Assembly: GCA_947488905.1 (NCBI GenBank) | Contig: CANLBJ010000002.1 | Span: 124,001 to 188,000, forward strand | Source: Ulvibacter algarum | GTDB lineage: Bacteria; Bacteroidota; Bacteroidia; Flavobacteriales; Flavobacteriaceae | Direction of reading: 5' to 3' | Length of the DNA: 64,000 nt | Shown here: positions 1 through 10,437 of the stretch, one piece after another | How the letters are laid out: each line of letters begins with the position of its first letter | How positions within the stretch are numbered: the first letter of the stretch is position 1 | The notes under the pieces: model-generated | The model's database searches: none | Told to the model about the DNA's origin: nothing | Seen by the model: the letters and a program-made list of their open reading frames with translations, nothing else | Translations under genes and position numbers: made by a program

Positions 1-458
1 AATGAAATAAACACTACACCTTTCTCTACATTAATCTGTATATCTTGATCATTCATCCCAACTTCTTTTTTCAAGCTAGATACTAATGCAAGTGTTACAG
101 AATCCTTTTTTGATAAAGCGTCTTGTAAACGTGTTATCTTAAGGTCTCTTTCTTTTAAACTTTCTAAAGATTTTTCAAGATTATCAGCTCCTTTAGATGT
201 AAGTACGGTAAGATCTTTAGAGCTCTCAATTAAGTGCTGGTTAGAGTCTTTTAAATCATTTAAACGGTCTTGTAATCCTTCTGCTCTAGCCATTGCTGCA
301 GACTTGTCTGACAGGCATGAGTTCAGTTTTACGGTTGCTGTATTTAATAAATCTTCTGTTTGCTTTTGCTTAGTTTGTAGCGCGGCAAACTCTTTCTTAG
401 ACACACAAGAAGTGAGTGTTAAGCCTGCGCATAGGGTAATTAATAAGATTTTTTTCAT
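1..458 (-). CDS. OmpA-family lipoprotein, N-terminal part (cut by window edge)
   Basis: The frame opens at an ATG at 458 and stays open to base 1, so about 152 residues are visible and the C-terminus lies outside the window. The N-terminus is a lipoprotein signal with lipobox LTSC near residues 15-18. A long Lys/Glu/Leu-rich stretch likely to form a coiled coil follows, and the visible part ends with VEKGVVFIS. That pattern (lipobox, coiled coil, then the start of a beta strand) is typical of flavobacterial OmpA-like peptidoglycan-binding lipoproteins. Their OmpA domain would be in the missing part, so the family call is inferred from the N-terminal architecture only. Confidence 0.7.
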   Translation of the reverse strand, partial: MKKILLITLCAGLTLTSCVSKKEFAALQTKQKQTEDLLNTATVKLNSCLSDKSAAMARAEGLQDRLNDLKDSNQHLIESSKDLTVLTSKGADNLEKSLESLKERDLKITRLQDALSKKDSVTLALVSSLKKEVGMNDQDIQINVEKGVVFIS

Positions 459-538
459 AATTAAATTATAGGTTGTTATTAATATAAGACAAAATTATTA
501 AAAGTTAGATTGTAGCAATGGGCATTAACAATACTTTA

Positions 539-1537
539 TTACTTAATTAGGTCACTGTATAAACGTTTTCCTTTTACAAAGTATTGCCACACGATGCTTT
601 TCTGGGCAGCATAGCCTTTTTGTTTTTTAATTTTACGTCGTTTTACAATTGTATTAGGTAATAAACAGTAAAAACTAAAATGTGCTTTAAGGACTGCAAC
701 AAAGTGTAAAGGTTTCATCTGCAATAATAATTGTATTGCTGCAACACCGTCAAGTAGCATTCTAACAAGTATTAAAAATACAACTTTTATTCCAGGTATA
801 TTTTTAACCATCATTAATAAGGAGTTCCTAAAATTATAAAACGTTTTTTTTGGGTTCTGTGTTTCTAAGGTTGCACCACCCAGATGGTAGATTTTAGATT
901 TTCCTATATATTTTATTTCTTTACCTAAACCGTGAAGGCGCCAGCATAAATCTATTTCTTCTTGGTGCGCAAAAAATGTTTCATCAAACCCTCCAGAGAT
1001 TTTAAAATCTGTGTTTCTAATAAACAAACAAGCACCAGTAGCCCAAAATATAGAAATGGTGTCGTCATATTGACCTTTGTCCTCTTCTATAGTGTTAAAA
1101 ATACGACCACGACAAAAAGGGTATCCTAAAGAATCAATAAAACCACCCGCAGCACCAGCATATTCAAAATGTGTTTTATTTTTATCATCTAGTATTTTAG
1201 GTTGTGCAGCTGCTAGGTTTTTGTCTTTCTGAAATTCACTAACAACAGGCACTAGCCAGTTTTTTGTAACTGCGACATCACTATTTAATAGAACTAAAAG
1301 GTCTTCGTTTAGATTTTTTAATGCTTCATTGTATCCTTTTGCATAACCACCATTTGTTGCGTTCTGTATAATTTTTACTGAAGGAAACTCACGTTGTACA
1401 AAAGCAACAGAATCATCTGTAGAGGCGTTATCTGCTACATAAATAATAGCATCACCAGAAAAGGCAACCACAGAAGGGAGGTATGTTTCTAATAATTTTT
1501 TACCATTCCAGTTAAGAATGACGACTGCAGTTTTCAT
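539..1537 (-). CDS. Family 2 glycosyltransferase
   Basis: A 332-residue GT-A glycosyltransferase, probably adding a sugar to a surface polysaccharide or lipid-linked glycan at the inner membrane. It shows the N-terminal VVILNWNG (5-12), the nucleotide-binding DNASTDDS (36-43), a DxD-like LNSD (84-87) and the acceptor-side block FDETFF...EEIDLCWR (184-200), close to rhamnosyltransferase-like WbbL proteins. A hydrophobic segment near 260-285 probably anchors it. It is divergent from bshC. The start at 1537 lies only 4 nt after a good -7 box, so the mRNA may have no leader. Donor and acceptor cannot be told from sequence. Confidence 0.85.
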   Translation of the reverse strand: MKTAVVILNWNGKKLLETYLPSVVAFSGDAIIYVADNASTDDSVAFVQREFPSVKIIQNATNGGYAKGYNEALKNLNEDLLVLLNSDVAVTKNWLVPVVSEFQKDKNLAAAQPKILDDKNKTHFEYAGAAGGFIDSLGYPFCRGRIFNTIEEDKGQYDDTISIFWATGACLFIRNTDFKISGGFDETFFAHQEEIDLCWRLHGLGKEIKYIGKSKIYHLGGATLETQNPKKTFYNFRNSLLMMVKNIPGIKVVFLILVRMLLDGVAAIQLLLQMKPLHFVAVLKAHFSFYCLLPNTIVKRRKIKKQKGYAAQKSIVWQYFVKGKRLYSDLIK

Positions 1538-1541
1538 ATTG

Positions 1542-1549
1542 CAAAATTA
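1542..1549 (-). promoter_or_regulatory. Bacteroidota -7 box (TAATTTTG) for the glycosyltransferase gene
   Basis: An exact match to TAnnTTTG on the minus strand. Only four bases separate the box from the ATG at 1537, which places the expected transcription start at or next to the start codon. No clear -33 TTTG was seen. Confidence 0.5.
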
Positions 1550-1610
1550 CAGTCTTTTTTAAGATTTGTGTAATTAACAATACTTTAAAACGTACCAATT
1601 AAAAAGTGCT

Positions 1611-1618
1611 TATTTTTG
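1611..1618 (+). promoter_or_regulatory. Bacteroidota -7 box (TATTTTTG) for bshC
   Basis: An exact TAnnTTTG match with 16 nt between the box and the bshC ATG. The -33 element is weak. It sits about 60 bp from the divergent glycosyltransferase promoter. Confidence 0.55.
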
Positions 1619-1634
1619 TTACAAGATTAAATCT

Positions 1635-3242
1635 ATGCCAACCCAACACATTGCTTACTCAGATACAGGATATTTTTCAAAAACCGTTTGTGATTATTTA
1701 TCACGAGATACGTCTTTAAAGGATTTCTACGGAAATTTTCCAAACTTGGAGAATTTTAAAAATCAAATAAAACAGAAGTCAGAAAATTTTTCTCTGGAGT
1801 CACGAGCTACTTTAGTGGCACAATTAAATGAGCAGTATAAAGGTCTTTCGGTATCAAAAAGCACGCAAAAAAATATTGATTCATTAATAGATGGTAATTC
1901 ATATACCATCACCACTGGACATCAACTTAATCTTTTTACAGGGCCATTATATTTTTTATACAAGATTATATCGGTCATTAATCTTTCAGAAGAATTAAAC
2001 ATAGCATATCCAGAAAATCACTTTGTGCCTGTTTACTGGATGGCAACAGAAGATCACGATTTTGACGAAATTAATTATTTCAACTTTAGAGGAAAAAAAG
2101 TAGTTTGGGATAGACCTTCTGGGGGTGCTGTGGGTGAGTTAAGTACAGAAGGATTACAAAATGTATTTTTAGCTTTTGAACAAGAATTAAAAGAAAGTTT
2201 TGGTTTTAGTGACAACGCAAAACAGTTGTTAAAACTTTTTAAGAAAGCCTACTTAGACCACGGAACCTTAACAGATGCTACTAGGTATCTAGGTAATCAA
2301 CTTTTTAAGGAGTATGGCTTAGTGATTGTTGATGGTAATGACTCAAAATTAAAACGAGCATTTAAACCTTTTGCAAAAAAAGAACTTTTATCTCATTTGT
2401 CATTTAATCAAGTTTCAAAAGCTACAGAAGCCCTTGTTAAAGCTGGCTATGGTGAGCAGGTGCACCCTAGAGATATAAATTTATTTTATTTGACAGAAGG
2501 TGTAAGAGAGCGTATCATTAAAATAGGTGATGTTTATAGTGTTAACGATACAGAAATCATTTTTTCTGAAGAAGAAATACTAGCAGAATTAGATTCTCAT
2601 CCAGAACGTTTTTCGCCAAATGCTTTGCTACGCCCACTATATCAAGAAGTGATTTTACCTAATCTGTGTTATACTGGTGGAGGTGGAGAGCTGGCTTATT
2701 GGTTTCAATTACAAGATTATTTTAAGAGTGTTGCGGTGCCGTTTCCTATTTTGTTATTACGTAATTCTGGTCTATTAGTTTCTGAAAAGGCAGGCGTACA
2801 AATGAAAAAGCTTGATCTAACTCTAGAAGACTTGTTTGCTAAACAGCATAAATTACAATCAGACTACACAAAGAGAATTTCTAAAATTGAAATTGATTTT
2901 ACACAACAACGCGAGCATCTTAAGTCTCAATTTGCTGCTATGTATGATATTGCAAAGCAAACAGACGCTTCTTTTGTTGGCGCTGTTGGTGCTCAAGAAA
3001 AAAAGCAATTAAAAGGTTTAAATAATCTAGAGAAAAGGCTGCTTAAAGCTCAAAAAAGAAAGCACTCAGAGTTATTAAACAAAGTCACAGCAATACAAGA
3101 CGAGCTATTTCCGAAGCAATCTTTACAAGAACGTAATACTAATTTTGCAGAATTTTACTTAGAGTACGGTTCAGATTTAATAAATGAGATAAAAGAAGCG
3201 CTCAAACCATTAGACTTAAGATTCTCAATAATCCAGTTATAA
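1635..3242 (+). CDS. bshC: Bacillithiol biosynthesis cysteine-adding enzyme BshC
   Basis: A 535-residue protein of the usual BshC length. BshC adds cysteine to glucosaminyl-malate in the last step of bacillithiol synthesis, in the cytoplasm. Recognisable blocks are TTGHQLNLFTGPLYFLYK (about 93-110), the PVYWMATEDHDFDEIN block (about 132-147) and LCYTGGGGELAYW in the middle, followed by a long coiled coil at about 395-495 that is the family's dimerisation arm. BshA and BshB are not in the window. A bacillithiol-transferase-like gene at 19684 suggests the thiol is used here. The gene ends about 70 bp before guaA. Confidence 0.92.
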   Translation: MPTQHIAYSDTGYFSKTVCDYLSRDTSLKDFYGNFPNLENFKNQIKQKSENFSLESRATLVAQLNEQYKGLSVSKSTQKNIDSLIDGNSYTITTGHQLNLFTGPLYFLYKIISVINLSEELNIAYPENHFVPVYWMATEDHDFDEINYFNFRGKKVVWDRPSGGAVGELSTEGLQNVFLAFEQELKESFGFSDNAKQLLKLFKKAYLDHGTLTDATRYLGNQLFKEYGLVIVDGNDSKLKRAFKPFAKKELLSHLSFNQVSKATEALVKAGYGEQVHPRDINLFYLTEGVRERIIKIGDVYSVNDTEIIFSEEEILAELDSHPERFSPNALLRPLYQEVILPNLCYTGGGGELAYWFQLQDYFKSVAVPFPILLLRNSGLLVSEKAGVQMKKLDLTLEDLFAKQHKLQSDYTKRISKIEIDFTQQREHLKSQFAAMYDIAKQTDASFVGAVGAQEKKQLKGLNNLEKRLLKAQKRKHSELLNKVTAIQDELFPKQSLQERNTNFAEFYLEYGSDLINEIKEALKPLDLRFSIIQL

Positions 3243-3303
3243 ATTTGTTTATTAGTTGCTGAAAATTATTTTGGCAACGGTGCCATTAAAGCAATAAATA
3301 AAT

Positions 3304-3311
3304 TATTTTTG
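3304..3311 (+). promoter_or_regulatory. Bacteroidota -7 box (TATTTTTG) directly before guaA
   Basis: An exact TAnnTTTG match. Only three bases separate it from the ATG at 3315, so transcription would begin at about the start codon. A TTTG at 3270-3273 is 30 bp upstream, longer than the 19 bp spacing seen in the best promoters of this window. Confidence 0.45.
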
Positions 3312-3314
3312 CTT

Positions 3315-4844
3315 ATGCAAAATAATGTCCTCATTCTTGATTTTGGATCACAATATACACAGCTTATCGCTAGACGTGTACGCGAGTTAAATATTTACTG
3401 CGAGATCCACCCTTACAATAAAGTTCCAAAAGATTTATCATCATTTAAGGCTGTTGTCTTATCTGGTAGTCCGTCATCTGTAAGAACAGAAGATGCGCCT
3501 ACACCAGATTTATCAAACATTAAAGGTAAGTTACCTTTACTAGGTGTTTGTTATGGTGCGCAATTTATGGCACATAATTATGGAGGCGAAGTAACTCCAT
3601 CTAATATTAGAGAGTACGGTCGTGCAAAATTGAGCATGATTAAAGATGGCGAAGCATTATTTGCTAACATCTCTCAAGGATCACAAGTATGGATGAGTCA
3701 CAGTGATACCATAGGTACTTTACCTACAGGTGGCGTTAGGCTTGCAAGTACGGCAGATGTTGCTAATGCAGCTTATAGAATTGATGGTGAAGAAACATAT
3801 GCAATACAGTTTCATCCAGAGGTGTACCACACAACAGATGGAAAGCAGTTGCTAGAAAATTTTCTAGTAAATATGGCAGGTGTTGAGCAATCATGGACAC
3901 CGGCAGCCTTTGTAGATACTACAGTGGCAGATTTAAAGAAAAAAATTGGTGATGATAAAGTAGTTTTAGGTTTAAGTGGAGGAGTAGATTCTACGGTAGC
4001 TGCTATTTTATTGCACAAAGCTATAGGGAAGAATCTCTATTGTATTTTTGTGAATAATGGATTGTTACGTAAAGATGAATTTAGTTCTGTACTAGAGCAA
4101 TATAAAGGTATGGGCTTAAATGTAAAAGGAGTTGATTCTTCTGCTCGTTTTATGTCTGCTTTAAAAGATTTATCAGATCCAGAAGCAAAAAGAAAAGCTA
4201 TAGGTAACGCTTTTATTGAAGTGTTTGATGATGAAGCAACTTCTATTAAAGATGTGGTATACTTAGCACAGGGTACTATTTATCCAGATGTGATAGAGAG
4301 TGTGTCTGTTAATGGTCCTTCTGTGACTATAAAATCACACCATAACGTAGGTGGACTTCCAGATTTTATGAAACTTAAAATTGTAGAGCCACTAAGAATG
4401 TTGTTTAAAGATGAGGTGCGTAGAGTAGGTGCTCAAATGGGTATAGATCCATTACTTTTAGGTAGACATCCTTTTCCTGGGCCAGGACTAGCAATTAGAA
4501 TTTTAGGTGATGTTACAGAAGAGAAGGTAAGAATTCTTCAAGAAGTAGATGCTATTTTTATAGATGGTTTACGCAAATGGGATTTGTATGATAAAGTATG
4601 GCAAGCAGGTGCAATGTTACTACCTGTTAATAGTGTAGGGGTGATGGGAGATGAGCGTACTTATGAGAAGGTAGTTGCACTAAGAGCTGTAGAGAGTACA
4701 GATGGTATGACGGCAGACTGGGTAAATTTACCATACGAGTTTTTACAAGAGACGAGTAATCATATAATAAACAGAGTTAAAGGCGTTAATAGAGTAGTGT
4801 ATGATATAAGTAGTAAGCCGCCAGCAACAATAGAGTGGGAATAA
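3315..4844 (+). CDS. guaA: GMP synthase (glutamine-hydrolysing)
   Basis: Converts XMP, ATP and glutamine to GMP in purine synthesis. The 509-residue protein has the class I glutamine amidotransferase domain first (GVCYGAQF with nucleophile C79; H167 and E169 in FHPEVY), then the ATP pyrophosphatase domain with P-loop [12 protein letters not shown] (about 219-230), and the C-terminal dimerisation domain ending [17 protein letters not shown]. An in-frame TTG lies two codons upstream at 3309, but [16 protein letters not shown] starting at the ATG at 3315 matches the family N-terminus. The promoter box abuts this ATG. Confidence 0.97.
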   Translation: MQNNVLILDFGSQYTQLIARRVRELNIYCEIHPYNKVPKDLSSFKAVVLSGSPSSVRTEDAPTPDLSNIKGKLPLLGVCYGAQFMAHNYGGEVTPSNIREYGRAKLSMIKDGEALFANISQGSQVWMSHSDTIGTLPTGGVRLASTADVANAAYRIDGEETYAIQFHPEVYHTTDGKQLLENFLVNMAGVEQSWTPAAFVDTTVADLKKKIGDDKVVLGLSGGVDSTVAAILLHKAIGKNLYCIFVNNGLLRKDEFSSVLEQYKGMGLNVKGVDSSARFMSALKDLSDPEAKRKAIGNAFIEVFDDEATSIKDVVYLAQGTIYPDVIESVSVNGPSVTIKSHHNVGGLPDFMKLKIVEPLRMLFKDEVRRVGAQMGIDPLLLGRHPFPGPGLAIRILGDVTEEKVRILQEVDAIFIDGLRKWDLYDKVWQAGAMLLPVNSVGVMGDERTYEKVVALRAVESTDGMTADWVNLPYEFLQETSNHIINRVKGVNRVVYDISSKPPATIEWE

Positions 4845-4965
4845 ATTAAGTTAACAAATGCGGTAAAACCTTAGTGTGATTGCTGCATTTGCTACAACCC
4901 TTTTATTTGAGAGTGGAACGATACTTGTTTTACAAAGTGAAAATTGATTTTTACAATAGAGAGAT

Positions 4966-6891
4966 ATGTTTAAGAAAATTCTAATTATCCCAATATTAAT
5001 GTTTTTCTTTTTTTGTGGGTCTTTGACGGCACAAGAAAAGTACAGAAGTCATATTGTTAAAAGTGGTGAGACAATTACTACTATTAGTGAAAAATATGGT
5101 ATTTCTGAAAGAGACATTTTTAAGTTAAATCCTGATGCAAAAGAGGGTATTCGTGAGAATGCAGTAATTATACTTCCTAATGATGGGGTGATAATGAAAC
5201 CTGGAAGCGGGATTTCTTTTGTGATACATAAGGTTAGAAGAAAAGAAACTTTATTTAGTCTTGCTAAAAAATATAATGTTTCTATTGATGATATCAAGAA
5301 GTATAACAAGCAATTGTATGCAGAACATCTTCGTAAAAATGATAAGATAAAAATTCCTCAAGGAACACCTAGTGTTACTAAAGTTGATGAGGTAATTACA
5401 ACTTCTCCTTCACAGACAACAACTGTAGCGACTGCAACAGAAAAGCATACTGTACAACCTAAAGAAACGGTATACGGTATAGCAAGAATGTATGGCATCA
5501 CTATGAGTGAGCTAATAGGTATGAACCCAGGTTTAACAACAGATCTACCTATAGGTACTGAGCTTAATGTACCAAGAAAAACAGTGACTACATCTGCAAA
5601 TATTGACAATGAGCTTTATGGTTTTTATACTGTAAAACAAAAAGAAGGGTTTTTTAGATTAGAGCAAAATTTAGGATTAACTGAAGAAGAAATTATTGCT
5701 TTAAATCCATATGCAAAAGATGGGTTAAAGGAAGGAATGATTCTTAAGGTACCTAAAAACAACGCGACAGTATCTGTCTCTGGAAAAGTGCTACCTACAG
5801 ATTTGTCTATGTCAATAAGCAATCGTCAAACAAAAAGAATTGCATTGATGTTGCCTTTTCAATTAGATAAAGCGCAAGACGGTACAGAAGAGACAACAAA
5901 AGATGTTTTAAAAGGTAGCTCAGCAATGAGAGTAGCTTTAGATTTTTATAGTGGCGCAATGATGGCTACAGAGTTTTTAAAAGATAAAGGAGTCTCTACT
6001 ATTGTAGATGTGTATGATACAGAAGGTAAAGAGGCTAAGGTGTCAAGTATTATTGCTTCTAATAGCTTTAGTAATACAGATGCGGTAATTGGACCACTTT
6101 TAAGCAAGACAGTAGCCAAGGCAGCTTCAGAATTAAAAGGAAATAATATTCCTGTTTTTTCTCCAATAAGTAACCGTGCTATTAATATGACATCAAATCT
6201 TTTTCAGACCATACCTAGTGATAATATGTTAGGTGATCGTTTGATAGAGTATATGAAACCATTAGCGGTAGATAAAAACCTTATTATTGTTACAGATAGT
6301 AAAAGTGCAGCAGATCGCGCAAAATTAGGTAAGGCATTTCCTGGAGCGGCAGTGATTACTCCTAAAGATAAGGGGTATATTTATGTGGCAGATGTAGATA
6401 AGTTGCTTGTAAAGGGAAAAGATAACTGGGTAATACTAGCGAGTGATAACCCTATTATAGTTAGTAATATTGTACCTATGTTAAACGGGATTCCTGGTGA
6501 TTATACCATTCGTCTTTTTGCATTAAATAAAAGTAATGCATATGAGTCTAATGATGTTTCAAATGTGCAATTGGCAAATTTAGATTTCACTTTTCCTTCA
6601 GTAAATAAGAGTTATGATTATAAGTCTAAAGAGGCCTTTTTAATTAGTTATAAAAACAAGTATAAAGTTATGCCTAACCGTTTTGCGGTAAGAGGTTTTG
6701 ATGTAACTTATGATGTTTTATTAAGACTAGCAAATGAAGAAGATGTTTATAAAGCTAGTGATCGTGATTTTATGACAGAATATATTGAGAACAGATTTAG
6801 ATATGAGAAAAAGACTTTTTCTGGATATGAGAATACGGCTCTGTATATTTTAAAATACACAGATAAATTACAATTTGAAGTTTTAGATTAA
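4966..6891 (+). CDS. LysM-repeat protein with C-terminal periplasmic-binding fold
   Basis: A 641-residue exported protein. After a signal peptide (cleavage near SLTAQ-EK, residue 23) come four LysM modules at about 27-72, 85-133, 160-203 and 219-265. The repeated hallmarks are HIVKSGETITTISEKYGIS, HKVRRKETLFSLAKKYNVS and HTVQPKETVYGIARMYGIT. LysM domains bind peptidoglycan. The rest (about 285-641) resembles the type 1 periplasmic-binding fold of branched-chain amino acid receptors (IALMLPFQLD, VIGPLLSKTVAKAASEL). No transporter genes are nearby, so a cell-wall sensing or scaffolding role seems likelier than uptake. An OsmC-like gene starts 4 nt after the stop, so the two probably share a transcript. 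Confidence 0.8.
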   Translation: MFKKILIIPILMFFFFCGSLTAQEKYRSHIVKSGETITTISEKYGISERDIFKLNPDAKEGIRENAVIILPNDGVIMKPGSGISFVIHKVRRKETLFSLAKKYNVSIDDIKKYNKQLYAEHLRKNDKIKIPQGTPSVTKVDEVITTSPSQTTTVATATEKHTVQPKETVYGIARMYGITMSELIGMNPGLTTDLPIGTELNVPRKTVTTSANIDNELYGFYTVKQKEGFFRLEQNLGLTEEEIIALNPYAKDGLKEGMILKVPKNNATVSVSGKVLPTDLSMSISNRQTKRIALMLPFQLDKAQDGTEETTKDVLKGSSAMRVALDFYSGAMMATEFLKDKGVSTIVDVYDTEGKEAKVSSIIASNSFSNTDAVIGPLLSKTVAKAASELKGNNIPVFSPISNRAINMTSNLFQTIPSDNMLGDRLIEYMKPLAVDKNLIIVTDSKSAADRAKLGKAFPGAAVITPKDKGYIYVADVDKLLVKGKDNWVILASDNPIIVSNIVPMLNGIPGDYTIRLFALNKSNAYESNDVSNVQLANLDFTFPSVNKSYDYKSKEAFLISYKNKYKVMPNRFAVRGFDVTYDVLLRLANEEDVYKASDRDFMTEYIENRFRYEKKTFSGYENTALYILKYTDKLQFEVLD

Positions 6892-6895
6892 TACC

Positions 6896-7300
6896 ATGAG
6901 CACTGCAAAAGTTATATATCAAGGAGAGTTAAGAACAGAATGTACTCATTTAAAATCTGGGGATACTTTTATAACAGATGCTCCCACAGACAATAATGGT
7001 CAAGGTGCGGCTTTTTCACCTACAGACACCGTTGCTACTGGTCTTGCCAGTTGTATGCTAACCATGATGGGTATTAAAGCAAACCAGTTAGAGGTTTCTA
7101 TAGATGGTGCCACGGCAGATGTTACTAAGATAATGGCGAGTGAGCCTCGTCGTATTTCAGAAATAAAAGTTGTGCTTCATTTTCCTACAGAAATATCTAA
7201 AAAAGATCAAACTATCCTAGAGAGGACAGCAAACACTTGTCCTGTGCATTATAGCTTACATCCAGATATTAAAAAAGACATCACGTTTATTTGGGGATAA
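6896..7300 (+). CDS. OsmC family protein
   Basis: A 134-residue OsmC/Ohr-fold protein. The family reduces organic or fatty-acid hydroperoxides using two cysteines, seen here as C53 (GLASCMLTMMG) and C115 (TANTCPVHYSL). The spacing and the second motif fit the OsmC/YhfA branch rather than classical Ohr. The ATG lies 4 nt after the LysM gene stop, so it is probably cotranscribed. The reducing partner is unknown, but bacillithiol is a plausible low-molecular-weight thiol given bshC in this window. Confidence 0.85.
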   Translation: MSTAKVIYQGELRTECTHLKSGDTFITDAPTDNNGQGAAFSPTDTVATGLASCMLTMMGIKANQLEVSIDGATADVTKIMASEPRRISEIKVVLHFPTEISKKDQTILERTANTCPVHYSLHPDIKKDITFIWG

Positions 7301-7343
7301 TGATTTTGGCATCATTTTTTCTTTATTATTTCAAAAAGAACCC

Positions 7344-7886
7344 ATGAAAATATCGGCAATACTTCTTCTACTTTTATCTTTTGTAACGTTACATCTAACC
7401 GCACAAGAAGAAAAGTTAGAATGGGGTGCAGACAGGCAGCTTACTTGGAGAGACTTTAAGGGAGAACCAGAAAAATCTAAAGAATTTGTAGCAACTACAA
7501 ACTCTGGTGTTTCGCTCGCTTTTAGTAGTCAAACAAAAAACAAAATTACTACATACACTACAGCTGTAACTACATTTTTTTACCCGCATAGTTCTTGGTA
7601 TAGACCAGGTAACGTGAGCGCTTATATTTTAAAGCACGAGCAAACACATTTTGATATTTCAGAAATATTTGCTAGAAAATTGCGTAAAACTTTAAAAGAA
7701 TTAGATCAAAACGACCCTGAGTTTAAAAACTTAGTTCAAAAAGCATTTAATGATAATGAGTATGAGCGTGTACTGTTTCAATCTACGTTTGATGTAGAAA
7801 CAGACCATTCTAATTACCCAGATCAAGAACGTGAATGGGAGCAAAAAGTAATAGACCTTTTAAAAGAATTAGATGCCTACAAATAA
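7344..7886 (+). CDS. Secreted DUF922-like putative zinc protease
   Basis: A 180-residue protein with a signal peptide ending near HLTAQ (about residue 21). A metalloprotease-type HExxH motif is visible as KHEQTHFD (H98, E99, H102, D104), and ADRQLTWRDFKG is typical of the DUF922 family, which has been proposed to contain secreted zinc proteases. Activity is inferred, since no third zinc ligand was assigned with confidence. Its last 14 bases overlap the next gene, indicating translational coupling. Confidence 0.75.
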   Translation: MKISAILLLLLSFVTLHLTAQEEKLEWGADRQLTWRDFKGEPEKSKEFVATTNSGVSLAFSSQTKNKITTYTTAVTTFFYPHSSWYRPGNVSAYILKHEQTHFDISEIFARKLRKTLKELDQNDPEFKNLVQKAFNDNEYERVLFQSTFDVETDHSNYPDQEREWEQKVIDLLKELDAYK

Positions 7887-8124
7887 TTTACCCCAAAAGC
7901 CTATAGGGCCAGACCCAAAACATCTTATTGAGTTGGCAAATTATAAAATGCCTTTTGGTAAATATAAAGGGCGTTATCTTGTAGATCTCCCAGAGCCATA
8001 TTACACTTGGTTTAGACAAAAAGGATTTCCAGAAGGTAAGCTAGGTAGGCTTATGACTGAGATGAATGAGATTAAAATTAATGGGCTAGAACCTTTAATT
8101 AGAAAATTTATTCGGAAATATTAA
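7873..8124 (+). CDS. DUF3820 family small protein
   Basis: An 83-residue protein whose core, MPFGKYKGRYLVDLPEPYYTWF, is the DUF3820 signature. The same fold occurs at the C-terminus of some exonuclease X-like proteins. Its function is not established. The ATG at 7873 lies inside the end of the preceding DUF922 gene in another frame (14 bp overlap), so it is read from the same mRNA. It has no signal peptide and is probably cytoplasmic. Confidence 0.8.
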   Translation: MPTNNLPQKPIGPDPKHLIELANYKMPFGKYKGRYLVDLPEPYYTWFRQKGFPEGKLGRLMTEMNEIKINGLEPLIRKFIRKY

Positions 8125-8182
8125 GTACTTGACGCAACCTCTTTTTATTTTATACATCTTAGTAATATAAAATAACAAGCAT

Positions 8183-8557
8183 ATGAAGTTACTCGTACTC
8201 AAATCTGCCTTTAGATTCTTCCCAGAAGTATTATTAACCCTTGTCGTTTTATATTATTGGTCCTTGACGGCAGCTATAGTTAATCCTGTTGCAATTGCAT
8301 TATTAATCCCTTTAGGTATTCTGTTTTTATGGAATAACAAAACCTTGGGTGTTATCACTGCGACTATCTTTTTAGTAGCGACTTTATATTTAAGTCTAGC
8401 TTTGTTTTCAGATATTATAAATATGGATACATTTTTTCCAGAAGGGTTAAAATTATTAGTAGGAGGTTTGTTGTTTTTAGGATTAACAGGTTTTGCATCT
8501 GTGTTAATGCTTATAAAACATACTAAAAAAACACCGGGACGCATTATTATCAACTAG
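8183..8557 (+). CDS. Small membrane protein, function unknown
   Basis: A 124-residue protein with about four hydrophobic segments (about 12-30, 33-50, 53-75 and 92-112) and a short basic tail, KHTKKTPGRIIIN. It resembles the poorly characterised DUF2568/YrdB-type small membrane proteins of flavobacteria, but the match is not certain. It starts at the ATG 58 bp after the DUF3820 gene and is followed by a strong terminator, so it may be the last gene of the 4.9-8.6 kb transcription unit. Confidence 0.65.
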   Translation: MKLLVLKSAFRFFPEVLLTLVVLYYWSLTAAIVNPVAIALLIPLGILFLWNNKTLGVITATIFLVATLYLSLALFSDIINMDTFFPEGLKLLVGGLLFLGLTGFASVLMLIKHTKKTPGRIIIN

Positions 8558-8587
8558 AAGTTTAAGTTTATTTTTTTTTATAGTAAC

Positions 8588-8619
8588 AAAAACCCTCAAG
8601 TTTACGCTTGAGGGTTTTT
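8588..8619 (+). terminator. Rho-independent terminator
   Basis: An inverted repeat AACCCTCAAG / CTTGAGGGTT around a six-base loop, flanked by A and T runs. It closes the unit that ends with the small membrane protein. Confidence 0.85.
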
Positions 8620-8680
8620 ACAGTTTATTTTTTTAGGGAATTATTTGTATTTAGTTTCCGTCAGATAGGTGCGAATAGTA

Positions 8681-8688
8681 TATCTTTG
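8681..8688 (+). promoter_or_regulatory. Bacteroidota -7 box (TATCTTTG) for pyrG
   Basis: An exact TAnnTTTG match located 31 nt before the pyrG ATG. Upstream GTTTCC may serve as a poor -33 element with a 22 bp gap. Confidence 0.6.
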
Positions 8689-8698
8689 CATCCCGTAA

Positions 8699-10327
<1,629 letters not shown>

Positions 10328-10437
10328 CAGACAATCTGGCACAAGTAAAATTAAGGCTAGATTTTTGAAATCGTAAAAACTTAATACAGCATTTATTTTT
10401 GCTGAAATATTTATAACCTCACACTGAGGCACCTATT

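Noticed and set aside
3309-3314. TTG at 3309 as the guaA start
   Set aside because: It would lie within the -7 box, and the family N-terminus begins at the ATG two codons later.
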